From Reticulitermes lucifugus (lineage: Eukaryota; Arthropoda; Insecta; Blattodea; Rhinotermitidae): 64,000 bases of DNA. Under the pieces are notes generated by a model that ran no database searches, was not told the DNA's origin, and saw only the letters and a list, made by a program, of their open reading frames with translations. A program made the translations under genes and the position numbers. This document shows, piece by piece, positions 34,951-45,690 of the stretch; the first letter of the stretch is position 1, and each line of letters opens with the position of its first letter. The DNA lies in contig JAKCWW010001107.1 of assembly GCA_026260175.1 (NCBI GenBank), forward strand, positions 11,112-75,111, written 5' to 3'.

Positions 34951-35049
34951 TGTTAATAAGGAGGGAATATATACTCATAGCGTATAGTTCTGGGGCGTTC
35001 ACTTCTTTTGTTCTATTTGCTCGACAGAGAGGAAGCTTAAATTTTAATA

Positions 35050-35322
35050 CAATATTTCCCAAACAGGGTTCCGCATAACATTCTAAGGGGTTCCGCGATA
35101 AATCGTGAAATAAATAAATAACAATTATGAAGTACCGCGAAAGTTCCCAGTATACCTCGATATATCTTGCGAGTTTTTGTCCGGCAGTTGGCAATTCTGC
35201 AGTAATCGCCTTGCGCTACAGAATGCCTCTTGGTTTTCTTATCGTTTTCATAGATAGAGATTCCTCGAGATATAAAAATTATTTTAGGGGTTCCTACATG
35301 GAAAAGAATTTGGGAAACAGTG
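35050..35322. mobile_element. hAT-like MITE, 273 bp
   Basis: Ends CAATATTTCCCAAACAG and, reversed, CACTGTTTCCCAAATTC form an imperfect terminal inverted repeat. The exact 8-bp duplication ttttaata flanks it (35042-35049 and 35323-35330). 'ggttccgc' near the left end and 'ggggttcc' near the right continue the similarity. There is no transposase frame, so it is non-autonomous. The 'CAGTGTTTCCCAAA' style of terminus and the duplication length both indicate hAT. Confidence 0.85.
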
Positions 35323-35330
35323 TTTTAATA

Positions 35331-35793
35331 AAGTAACATTTGTAGCAGCATGTTCACCTGTATTTCGTCTAAATGTAAACCTATATTTATATACACGTAA
35401 ACCTATAAATAAAGTTGAGATGAAGCTTCGTTTAATTATTAGTAGCAGTAAGAGACTTCGGAAATCGTAGTGCACGTTCTGAAATGCGTGCATAGCGGCC
35501 CTTGTGTTTAATTATCTTTTTAACTACAAGCATTACAGCAAAAATTTGTTGGACATAATGTGTATGTTTTATTCCTCTCTCTAGCGTCTGTTCGAAAGAG
35601 TTTTAACCCCGATAAGAATTTGTCCAGTTTCGCTAGAGTTTCGCGCAGAAACATGTGTAGAAATCCTTGTTGAGATAAAATTCTCGGATGCACGTACAAA
35701 TTGAAATTGGTCGATATTTGGTGTAACGTCCCAAGTTCACTTTTAAGACAATTCATCCCCATTGTGCTTTTGAGCAATTAGAATTACGATAAA
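35331..35793. other. Gene-free stretch
   Basis: AT-rich sequence between the hAT MITE and the inverted-repeat element. Nothing recognised. Confidence 0.55.
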
Positions 35794-35970
35794 TCCAGTC
35801 AAAACTAAGCAATTTATTCTAATATTTTCAACTACATGTTTCGGCCTAAAAGGCCATCTTAGGGTTGAACACAAGAATAAAAAAAAATATATATATACAC
35901 AGTTTATTGCCTTTTAGGCCGAAACATGTAGCTGAAAATATTGGAATAAATTGTTGTGTTTTTGACTGGA
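35794..35970. repeat. Inverted-repeat element with divergent hammerhead-like motifs
   Basis: Arms of about 62 bp (35794-35855 and 35909-35970) are inverted copies, with 'ccagtcaaaa' at the outer ends and 'ctacatgtttcggcctaaaa' inside. On the minus strand the left arm folds as TTCAAC / CCTAAGA / T-GGCC-TTTTA-GGCC / GAAAC-ATGTA-GT-TGAA. That is a three-way junction with a six-pair stem I, four-pair stem II and two-pair stem III. The core CTGAAGA is changed to CCTAAGA. The right arm repeats GGCC-GAAACATGTAG on the plus strand but lacks its first half. An AT-rich spacer with (AT)n lies between. Confidence 0.7.
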
Positions 35971-38900
35971 CTTATCTTATTTCAAATTTTGTCGAAACCC
36001 GTTCAGCGGTTCTGGAGTTCTTTTCATGCATGCAGACAGAAGGGTGGAGAGAGCTGGTTTAACTGTCGCTCTTCTAGGTTTCGATCGATCCTAAAGCATA
36101 TTACAGAGTCTCCTATGATAATCACAGCCAGTAACGTGAAGACGAGACTACTTCAACTACCGAAATGTCGTGTAAGGTATAAGAAATATGCGTCAGATAG
36201 TGCGCAGGTTTGAATATAATATGAGTGTAATGAATTTAACATCACTACAGTGCCTTACAGAATCTTTAATATTCGTTACTCTCAGTTATTCGTAATGATT
36301 GAATGTACTAAGAAGATGAACAAAATACATAAATATAATACTAATAGACCAAACTAGTTATGTCTTCATATATCGTAAACTTCTCATTAACCCTTGCCTT
36401 GCTGCTCACATGCTATCTCATTTAAACGCGCTAGTCTTTACTCGCATAAGTTATTTATTTAATGTTTGTGATATTCAATAAAAGAAATGTCTCCTGCCAT
36501 CTTTCGACATACAGTGTGAACTATTTGTGTCTTTTCTACAAAGAATTTATATGGCGCCATGGAACCACACTTACAAGAACCTGCGTCATAATGGTCCACG
36601 CTAGTCCTCGGACCTTCACAGATCCTGTTCTAGGTGGGCCCTGAAGTAAATGGAAAGGGTGACATGCATTAGGAACTTACATTTACGTTAACATCTCTGT
36701 AATTATATGTTTACTGTTTACATATTTATTGCGAATGTAGTGCTTTCTCTGTACCTTATACAAAGTGATAAATGGTCATATGAACGGTAATGTCAGAACA
36801 TGGTGGCTGACCGGCACGAACGTTTTTGTGTTCTGTATATTGCCACCGGTGCGGCAGGACGTCAGTATGGTTCGGTTCGCTTCCCGAGCGATGAAGCTGG
36901 CTATACAGACGACGGAGAAATAGTGGTAGTAGTTGACAATATTTATATCCCTTCTGCAAATTGGTAATGCGCTTTCACAAGCAAGAAGTCAAGTTTTTAA
37001 AGATGTGTGTGTATGTGGGGGGGGGGGCGGATGGGGGTATGAGATTGTACCGATATGTGTGTCTGCTCGCTCGCGAAGGGTTTGCCGTGCGATATGCATC
37101 TTGTTGGGCTTCTGGTTGCGTACGATGCAGTAGTTGCCGAGTCTCTGGTAATGTATGTCCCTTCGATGGCTGGCTGTTGTTGTGTCTTGTTTTGTCTCTG
37201 CTGTAAATCTGCAAGAGAATTATTGTAAAATAAGAATATTATGCGACAAGTGAAACTTGTCATTGTGATATCTGCACTGTTTAGAACCTATAAACAGTTC
37301 TAGTTCTTCATTTTAGTTCTTTTTGTTACATCGAGGATTATAGGTTATCCATTCTCATCCTTCCAATCCTGTCTACAATCTTTTTGCCAATGATTTTTGT
37401 GTACTGCATAGCAACAACACGCTACATATAACCAGTGTGTATTACACTGTGCTACATGTGTGTACATAGGATTACATATTCAAGGACATCCACGGTTTTA
37501 ATCGGCATGTGATCCCAGGCGCCATGTTCTCGTACAAGCATCTGTACTGTATCCGAGCTGTGCACTAACCAACACGTGTATGTACACAGCACAGCTAACT
37601 TCTCCAGGCTACTGGGTTCACATGTATCCTCGTAGCCATCTTGAAGCTGGAGTGGAAATGTTTACAAATGTCTTCATTGCTTTCCTGTATACCTCATTGG
37701 CCTTCATGTTCTTTTATTGCGCATACAAACCTACTGTTGGAAGCTAGTAGTTCTAAAGGTATTGCCTTTCCTTATAGGCTATTGCGTTAAATAGTCAACG
37801 TATGGATAAACCTTTTGCAGTAAAGCGTGTAGATGTGAAAGAGACATGTACGCCTATCTTTAATTCATGCACAATTTTTTTTTGTACCTACACATTTTAT
37901 AAACTCCAAACTTAGCCTGATGTAATATGTGACTTCTGCAGTTGGTCGATTGGAACCAAAATTAATTTCTCCAGACAATATTAATGTGTAGCTTCTGAGT
38001 AACAAATTTCATGTAAATCTGTTCAGTCATTTCAGAGCTGAGACGTCAGGATATGCTGATGGACATATACAAGAACCGCTGTGTGGTTGCTTTGTACAAA
38101 AACGCGTTAACTGATTCTGATAAGAGGACCTTGTTCTTCTAAGACGCTACCTGCGTCTTTGAACAATATGTACCTTTAAATTAATACAGTTTTTAAATAA
38201 AGGCTAAATGAAGAATTGCTGGACATAAGGGAACGAATTAAGTAAATAATATGGGATGTGACATAACAAGCAACTTGGTGTTGCTAGGGCAGTGCTTTCT
38301 AGAGACTGCAGTTTTATGGGCATGCTGTGCAGCTCAGGTGGCGGAAATAAGACATGTGTGCACTTTGGTATGGGAATTTCTAAGAAAGCAGCCATTTGAA
38401 ATGACGACAGGACAACGTGTGACATATCTTAAGGAAAGGATGAGAAATGGGCGTAATTTCTTCCGGATATTGCCCAATGCCAGCTTCAGTAGACTATTAG
38501 TTTTGTGGAACTGTCACCGATTTCGTTAGTTGTTTTTAATAAAGTGGACAATAACGATATGGGTCACCACTCGAATCATTTTGTGTGGCTGATGAATGTA
38601 ACTGATTCAATAATTGCAACTTGGTGGTTAAGCTTGTGTGTGTTTGGATACGAACTGAAGTAGGCTTGTCACCGCAGTGACGTGAAGTCGCACAAGTACA
38701 ATCGTACGGAACCACATAATGCCCCAGGCCAATAACAAGCGATTATACTTAAACATTAACCCTCTGAATCAGTATATGTACCACCTGCTTTGAGAGTAAA
38801 ATCCTCCGCATTTCTTCCACAGGCTGTGTTTGTGTGTTTCGTATGATTTATGCGACAAAGACAGCGATTGTTTCCCTCTGTGGTGTTGACCGACAGGTCT

Positions 38901-39032
38901 TTATTATGTAGGCTGTAAGTAGGTTAAATTTGTTCTCCACTCGGAAAATCTTATGTAAACTGTCACTGATTTTACATTGTTAGTTCCGTGCATTGTCGAT
39001 AACCAATCCACAACACCCAGACCAACAAAATT
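35971..39032. other. Gene-free stretch
   Basis: 'gtcgaaacccgttcagcggt' at 35990 and 'catgtaaatctgttcagtca' at about 38009 are versions of the 'AAATTTCAT..AAATCGGTTCAG' phrase common in dispersed insect repeats. A G run of about 13 lies at 37016. Overlapping frames at 36933-37263 derive from that G-rich patch. No supportable gene. Confidence 0.55.
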
Positions 39033-39553
39033 CACAATGTTCTTCCTTAGATATTTAAATTATGTCACAATGAGTATTCCTACATGTTTCAATACACAAG
39101 GATCATCAACAGGGAAGTAATATCAAATAATATTGCATGAAACTAAATTAGCTATTCTTATACATAATTAGCATGATGTAAAATAGTCAAGTATTAAAAT
39201 GTAGACAGTTCTTTGTAGAATAGTTGTATAAGGGAACTGGAATCTTGATATACTGGAAAGTAATGTTAAGAAGCATTAAAATAATTATTGTTTATTCTTA
39301 TTTTAGTTTAATGTTTCTTTAATTTCCAGTGTATCAAGATTCCAGTTCGCTTACACAACTATTCTACAAAGAACTGTCTACATTTTACTGCTTATCTCTT
39401 GTACACCAAATTAATTGTGTATAAAAATAACTAGTATAGTTTTATGCAATATTATTTGATATCACTTCCCTGTTGATGATCCCTTGTGCACTGAAACGTG
39501 TAGGAGTACTCAGTGTGATGTTATAATGTAACTGTCTAAGAAAGAACATTGTG
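39033..39553. repeat. Long inverted-repeat (snapback) element, about 520 bp
   Basis: Two arms of about 245-250 bp (39033 to about 39281, and about 39305 to 39553) are inverted copies of each other with scattered differences. Outer ends are cacaatgttcttcc and its inverse. The inner parts share 'gtagacagttctttgtagaa' and 'actggaatcttgata'. Each arm has a hammerhead-like segment pointing outward: (C)TGTTGATGA ... TGAAAC(A/G)TGTAG, left on minus and right on plus. The leading core base C is lost and position 16.1 is not U, so they look inactive. No target duplication is evident and no protein is encoded. Confidence 0.85.
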
Positions 39554-42500
39554 CTTTTGATTGGTTGAGTGTTGTGAATCGTCACTTACTTTCTTGTTTG
39601 TTTACGCTCGGCTCGTTGTTACAAGTCGAACGGTTTGTTACTCATTGAAAGGAACAGGCACGATTATTTATGTAACATATATTATTCATATCTGTACTTT
39701 GAAACAGAGCAACTGCACTTGTATGGACTGCCGGCCCTCCCAATACAGAATTAAAAATTTAGCCAAAATGCTCAGTTTTTCCCTCTGATGCATATTTAAA
39801 AAGGACCACTTCCCAGCACGTGACCTTCTTTACTCCGTAACCTTCCATCTTGCCTGTAAATATTTTTTTTTCAGAAGGACGAGCGGTCACTGCCATGAAA
39901 CCTTCAAAAACTTGAACTTTTCTCTTTCCCCGGTCACAATCCCAATTTCCTCGTCTTGTATTTTGTGCTTTTTATGTTCATCGTAACTCTGTGGTATATC
40001 TTACTTTGATATCTGCTCAACCAGTCAGTCTCCTCGTTCACAGTTCACCATTGAAAGCCTCTTTTGAGACAGTTAAATACACTCAAAACCTTCACACTCT
40101 GATTTTATAATATCAATTCTGATACTTTTATCCTGCCTTACACGTCCAGGAATTTAAGTGAGGATTTTCCGACCAGTAATCAATATCTGCTTCAGTTTCC
40201 AAACGATCTATTTGTGAACCATTTTAAAACACCCACTGGACTGGCACGCATGGAAATAATAGTAATTCTTGTTTGAGGAACAGATACAATGTATGGCCCA
40301 TTATTTTCTCTTATTTGTTGAGTCTAAAAAGGAAGAGGTTCAGAAGTTCGCCAGAGACGCAAGATACATTGCTCCAGAATGATAGAAGAATTGTCCGCAA
40401 CAGAATTCTTCTGATGCCATGTTAAAACGTTTCAGATCGCATAACACATGATATTCAGAATACAATAGACCCACAACACGGCAATACACATGAAATTCAT
40501 CTTTAAATGTCTGCCGTTTCTCAACAGGTCATGAACTGTATTCTTCAACGCGACCAGTTTTCTGTGTCCAGTTTATCATCCCATTCCTTTCGCGTTCTTG
40601 TGTGAGAATTGTCTTCAGTCTGACAAGATCTTCGAGATGTCCGGGTTCTACTTTGTGTAGCAAGTTACGTCCCTTTTTCTTGGTTTATTAAACGATGCTT
40701 TCAACTGCTCGGACCGCATAACGTTTTATGATATGATGACAGTCGGATATTTGAAAGGAAGTTAAAAAATCAGCAATGGAATAACTTAAGGTAATATTCC
40801 AGACATTTTTTGATGGGTTGAGGAAAACAACTAAAAGTTTAGTGGTTTAGTTGTTGTCTAGGCCGAATCGAGAGTGCTAGCTGATTCACTGTGACAACCA
40901 GACAGGCTTGTTCTTCATCTTACTGACGTTTCGTCTTTCTCATGGTTTACATGCGTAATTCCATGTACTAATACGCATATAAAAAGATTCTTTAAGCCTA
41001 TAAACTCATAGGCATATGAGAGAAAGTAAAAAGCTAAATTTATTTTTATTATACCTGGAAAGGGTTTCGGCATTACTGAAGGAGACGGCGGATGTAATCA
41101 GTATAGGCTATACATTTTCTCACATCCGGTTCTTACCTTCGAGCAATAATAGCAATTATTATGAGGCAGCTCTGTATATGGTGCCTGCCAAAAACGTCGT
41201 TCTGCGATTCACTTTGTGTGGTCACAAGGAATGGAAATAAGTGAAACTTCTGTAGGAATAAACGGAACTGGGACGAAAACAATAAAACATGTGTCATGTG
41301 CCGAATTGCTGTGTGATTAGTTTGTCAGAACGTATGATAAATTTTCTGTTGTGTACTTACTTTCCTATTACACGGTATCTCCTGTTTAAGACTTCGGCCT
41401 CGTTTGGGAAAATGAAATTCAGTTTAGATTAAAAGAAGCCTGTTCTCTGCACATTTTGCCTGTGGTGTCTCAGTGGTTTGACATTTGTGACAGGAATATT
41501 TATTCTCAGGTGTTCTAGGAACGGGTCGATCAGACAATACACTAAGACATTTGAAGATCGCCGTTCAACTAAATCACACATAAAAATTCAGTTCCTACCT
41601 CACAAAGAACCCAACCCGTGTCCATCATAAAGACCAACCTGTCAATGCTGTTTAGTTAAATAGCCAGTATGTACTGTATTGTGTCTAACATATGTCACAC
41701 ATAATGTGACTGTGTAACAAAATGCAGAGTTTCGTATTTGAACTGAGTTGGTGCATAACGGTTACTACCGGGCTGTGAACGGTTCAGCATACCATTTTCC
41801 GTTAAATTCGTGGTTTTCCTTTTCGTTTCCGCGTTAAACCACTTACGTTCATGAGATAAGTTTACACACCGAATAAATTTATAGTAATTGCTTAAGGAAA
41901 TTCCGTTTGGTAGAGGTTTTCTTTTAGACATGTTTTACTTTACTGACCGGCTTAGTATTGCCACTTCCAGTGTGAGGACAGTCACAAGTTTCTTTCTGTG
42001 CAAGTGATAGTGCTGTTCGTGTAAAGCTTACATCAGTATTCTTTTCCGAACGCTTCGTATGCAATAAATATATGAGCTAATCATACGTGTTATTTGTGAC
42101 GATATGCGCTGAGGATACGCCCTTGTGGAAGAACGCGCCTTGCTTGCAACGACGTCTAGGATCTTAGAACTGTAGGAGATAAGAAGGAAGTTTGTATCAG
42201 AGAGTTTTTAAGTATCGAAGTACGTACGTCAGTAGAACTGGCTGGCGAGGTGATATGATGGTTGAAGAGTGAACAACAAAAGTTAACACAGTTGAGGATA
42301 TGGCACAAAAGCAGGGGCCCCTTGACAACCATCTATCTTGGTGGGGTTGTCAGTCTCTCAATTACTGCCAGAAGGGGGAGAGCTGTCTAGAGGGGATCTG
42401 AAATAACTTGGTCTGGAGAACTACATATAATGTTGAGGCACAGGACTTCTGGGACCAGGGCTGTACATGGAATTTGAATTTTATTGTAAAGCGTATTAAA

Positions 42501-42603
42501 ATTGTTTGAGCAAGAACGACTGGGGGCTGTAACTGAACCTAAGAAAGAGGAAATGAGAGGAGGATTAAGAAAATTACACGATGGAAAATATCTTAGTTTG
42601 TCT
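39554..42603. other. Gene-free stretch
   Basis: Mostly featureless. At 40925-40945 plus 'ctgacgtttcgtctttctca' is GAAACGTCAG on minus and may be another decayed hammerhead-like half. The frames at 41016-41240 and 41695-41931 show no family. Confidence 0.5.
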
Positions 42604-42840
42604 TCTTGGCCGTTTTTAACCGATCAACAATACTTAAAATTCGTACGGCGGAGGTAAAAAGTACACGAGAAATTTTAGCTGGGAAACCTGAATACCGCTT
42701 GAGATACATAGGCGTAGATGGGAAGATGATATTAATATTAATATTACATAGGAACGTGATGAAAGAGTGTGGATTCAATTTAGTCGGCTCAGGACAGGGT
42801 CCACTGGCTAGAAACGATAATGGTATTTTGGGTCTAATAC
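42604..42840 (+). mobile_element. LINE 3' fragment (reverse-transcriptase C-terminus)
   Basis: The plus frame gives AEVKSTREILAGKPEYRLRY then GVDGKMI..., matching the 'R-ILVGKPEGKRPLGRPRRRWEDNIKM' segment, followed by 'tggattcaatttagtcggct' and 'caggacagggtccactggc' (the VDWIxLAQDRDxWR region with a shift). This is the same LINE lineage as 52.57 kb, heavily decayed. Confidence 0.6.
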
Positions 42841-43099
42841 ACTGAATTGTTCAAAAATACATCTTACCGTGCACCAAAATTTACTGTTTCCAGAGGTTTT
42901 TCAAGAGACCAGGTGCTTGTGTGTTGACTGCGTTTAAATTTTCGGACTAGTCGTAAGGAACTAAGCTTTCTTATCGGCACAGCTACGTACGCTATAAATA
43001 AGTGTAGGGGATTGCTCATTGTGTGAAGTGTAAGTAACAGAATTGACACGGTGTTTGGCTGTTGGCTGTGCTGCCGTCTTCAGGTTATTAGCTGTCAGT

Positions 43100-43195
43100 A
43101 TGTCACTGACGGCCAGACCGCTGGCTTGGCATGCACGTTTATTATTGTAAACGTTCCGGGTTTGATACCAACCACAGTCACTGATGTCGAAAGTA
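43100..43195 (+). repeat. tRNA-like SINE head fragment
   Basis: A-box-like 'ggccagaccgctggcttggc' and B box 'ccgggtttgatacc' near 43157, followed by 'aaccacagtcactgatgtc'. Not assigned to the families above. Confidence 0.4.
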
Positions 43196-43430
43196 AAAAT
43201 AATAAGGTATTTGTCAATATAATGACGATTACCTTGAAAACGGGAATAGAGCCAACTGCCGGATCGTCGTGTTTATTTAGTATGCGACAGAAAGTGGACA
43301 ATGTCCAACAGTTGTCCGTCATTATTCACGCAGAGGAGCAGTGCACAGTTATAAATACCTGCAATTCAGGGGTTGTGTTACGTCGGTGGCATGTTCATGT
43401 GTCAGTTGTACGAAATGTACTGGAGTCATG

Positions 43431-43708
43431 AAAGTTCAGTCAGTACAGTGGCTAAGCTGTGGGTTGGACGACAGGGGAATCGGGGTTCGATTCGCGACAG
43501 AGTTGATGTTTATTTTCCCCTCTACACATCATCCAGACCTGCTATGGGAGCCACTCAGTCTTTTGTCCCATAAGTACTTGAGGTCCTTCCTCGAGGGGTA
43601 AAGCGGTCGGTGACTGTTCCTCTCCATCATTTCACATAGTAGGAATGTATGGAGTTGTATCTTCACATGTCCATACGTCTTCATAGCGTAGTGCTTAATT
43701 AAGCACAG
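43431..43708 (+). repeat. SINE family C, near full length
   Basis: Head 'agtacagtggctaagctgtg', B box GGGGTTCGATTCGC near 43482, then 'gaggggtaaagcggtcggtg', 'ggagttgtatcttcacatgt' and the tail 'cttcatagcgtagtgcttaa' ending 'ttaagcac'. The tail is the best-preserved plus-strand 3' end of this family in the window. Confidence 0.75.
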
Positions 43709-44533
43709 GGATGTTTTTACTGTTACTTTTTCGCCTTTACACGAACTGCATCATAAGATGGTCGTGCGTACGTCGGTTTGTCTCTGCGTTTGTGTGTGTT
43801 TTCTCCAAAGATATTTCACGCATTTTGGAAATTCCTGTGGTTGATTCACGGGGTTTATCTGATCCGTCTCAGCCCATTATAACCGCAGAGGGGTACATGG
43901 ACGAACCTTTACTGAATCACGCTGTGATTGGTTAGCATATATAAACAGTAGGTACATCTAACACTCATTAAAGTCTGTAAGGCTAAGGATGGATGGCAGA
44001 GACGTCTTTCTACATCATATAGGCTATATTTCGCAGAATGTATTTACCGAATATTCATCGTCTTTCGACTTTGTGCCGTAATATTGTGCTGTCACTTTTC
44101 TGCGCGAACAGTAGGATTTCTCATATGGAGTGTTGTGTAGATTATATATTGTTGTCAATACTGTCAGCAGTGTGTTGCGATGAATGTAAATAAAAACCAA
44201 GGAAAGTATTTCGTTCTTCAAAAATGAAGTACACCCCTGTGTGATGGGGCGTTTAATTGCAGGCTGTGGAGAGTAATGCGCTGCATTGCACTTGCTGGTT
44301 AAATATTCTTGTTTTCCTTCTTATACGTATCAGACATCAGTGCCTGTTGAAGCAACAGTTTATCTTCTCATCCATTTTAAATCGACCACTGTCCCTCTTA
44401 CCGGACAGTTTTACTTGTATGTGTTGTGGCTCTCATTCTCTGCACGTGGTTGGTCTATGTCTACAGCGTATTACTTTGTTCATTTAAAGCATTTAATTTT
44501 TAAAAGTCTTTTGTGCATGCGTTTGTGTATATG

Positions 44534-44566
44534 TATGTATGTTTGTTTGTTTGTTTGTTTGTTTGT
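44534..44566 (+). repeat. (GTTT)n microsatellite
   Basis: tatgtatgtttgtttgtttg and further GTTT units, about six in a row. Confidence 0.9.
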
Positions 44567-45139
44567 ACTCAGTGTTTCTTCCGTAATCGAAATTCAGGTT
44601 CCAGGGTTATGCTTAGTGCGGGGTGAGCGGGGTGGCCTCTCCGGGTCCCGCGACGCGACGGTACAATATGTGATATATTTCAATCACATCTTAAACGCCC
44701 GGAAGTAAAAATGTTAAGTTAAAATAATTCAAAGAATTTAACAGAACTGAGACAGGAAATGTATGGGAGAGTTGTATTTTATTTAAACTATATGAACTTC
44801 TTATACTCTCAGAACAGAGACAGGAATACACTGTCACATAAATGTTCCGGTACAGCTTAATAATTAATGCTACATAATTAAACGTACACATTACCGGCTT
44901 TCATTCTGTTTTTACTTGTGTGAATTTAAGAGGACCTTGCTTATATTTCTTCGCCCTGGTCCCCTCATCCCTCTGTCTGGTTTTCTTAATTACATTAATC
45001 CAATTTAACCCACATGTATTTGGTGTAATTTCAGTGATCACATTACGAAGAATTCTCCATGCGTCCTTTGCACAATCTTATTTATTTGTGGCTCATTTAA
45101 GACGGTATCGCTATCTCAGATTATATTCCGTCGAATGTT

Positions 45140-45345
45140 GGGATGATTAGTGAGTAATGAATTGGAAAGGTTGTGGAAGGAGACAGTCATGGCCTCGTTG
45201 TGGTATCGTCCCGGAATTTGTTTGGGGAACTGAAGGACACCACTAAAATGCTAGACAGCCGGTATTCCGGCTGAAATTCGAACCGGGAACCTCCCGAATG
45301 CAAGTCAGAAGCATCACCACATGAGCCAGCTTTCTCGGTCATGGC
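45140..45345 (-). repeat. SINE family D
   Basis: The plus strand begins 'gattagtgagtaatgaattg' then 'gaaaggttgtggaaggagac', shared closely with the copy at 57.98 kb. It ends with the reversed head 'gaaattcgaaccgggaacct' (B box) and 'accacatgagccagctttct'. Ends are inferred from that pairwise comparison. Confidence 0.65.
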
Positions 45346-45407
45346 CTTAGGATGGGCTTGTCATGTCTCATTTTCGAAACTACTGCAAATATTTTCATTA
45401 AGTTGAG

Positions 45408-45690
45408 GAGCCCGGGTAACATAGTGTAGTGTCTAGGATACGCGCTGAACGACACAGGAATCGTTGTTCGATTCCCGGCAGGGCAATTAGTTTCTTCTCT
45501 TCTCCAAAACACTCAGATCGGGTCTCTGACGCACCCAGCCTCCCATTGAGTGGGTACCGGGGGCACTTATCCCAGGAGTAAAGCGGCGGAGCGTGAAGCT
45601 GAACACTCACTTCCACTTGGTGATGAGTTTAAAAATGTGTATGGAGCTGTAGCCTACTTTACTCCCTCCATATGTCCTCATGGCGTGTAG
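45408..45690 (+). repeat. SINE family C, near full length
   Basis: Head 'gcccgggtaacatagtgtag', B box TTGTTCGATTCCC near 45464, then 'ttcttctcttctccaaaaca', 'cctcccattgagtgggtacc', 'ggagtaaagcggcggagcgt' and the late 'tccctccatatgtcctcatg'. The clearest example of the family's head and body. Confidence 0.8.

Larger units (their letters stand above)
33816..35041. other. Repeat-bearing stretch without a gene
   Basis: Apart from the two family C SINEs and the tRNA-like head listed here, I see no coding sequence. The minus and plus frames at 34288-34533 are SINE text. Confidence 0.55.
42841..45139. other. Repeat-bearing stretch without a gene
   Basis: The plus frame 43051-43431 runs through a tRNA-like head and shows no domain. 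Frames at 44257-44708 cover a pyrimidine-rich patch and the TTTG microsatellite. I see no gene here. Confidence 0.5.
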
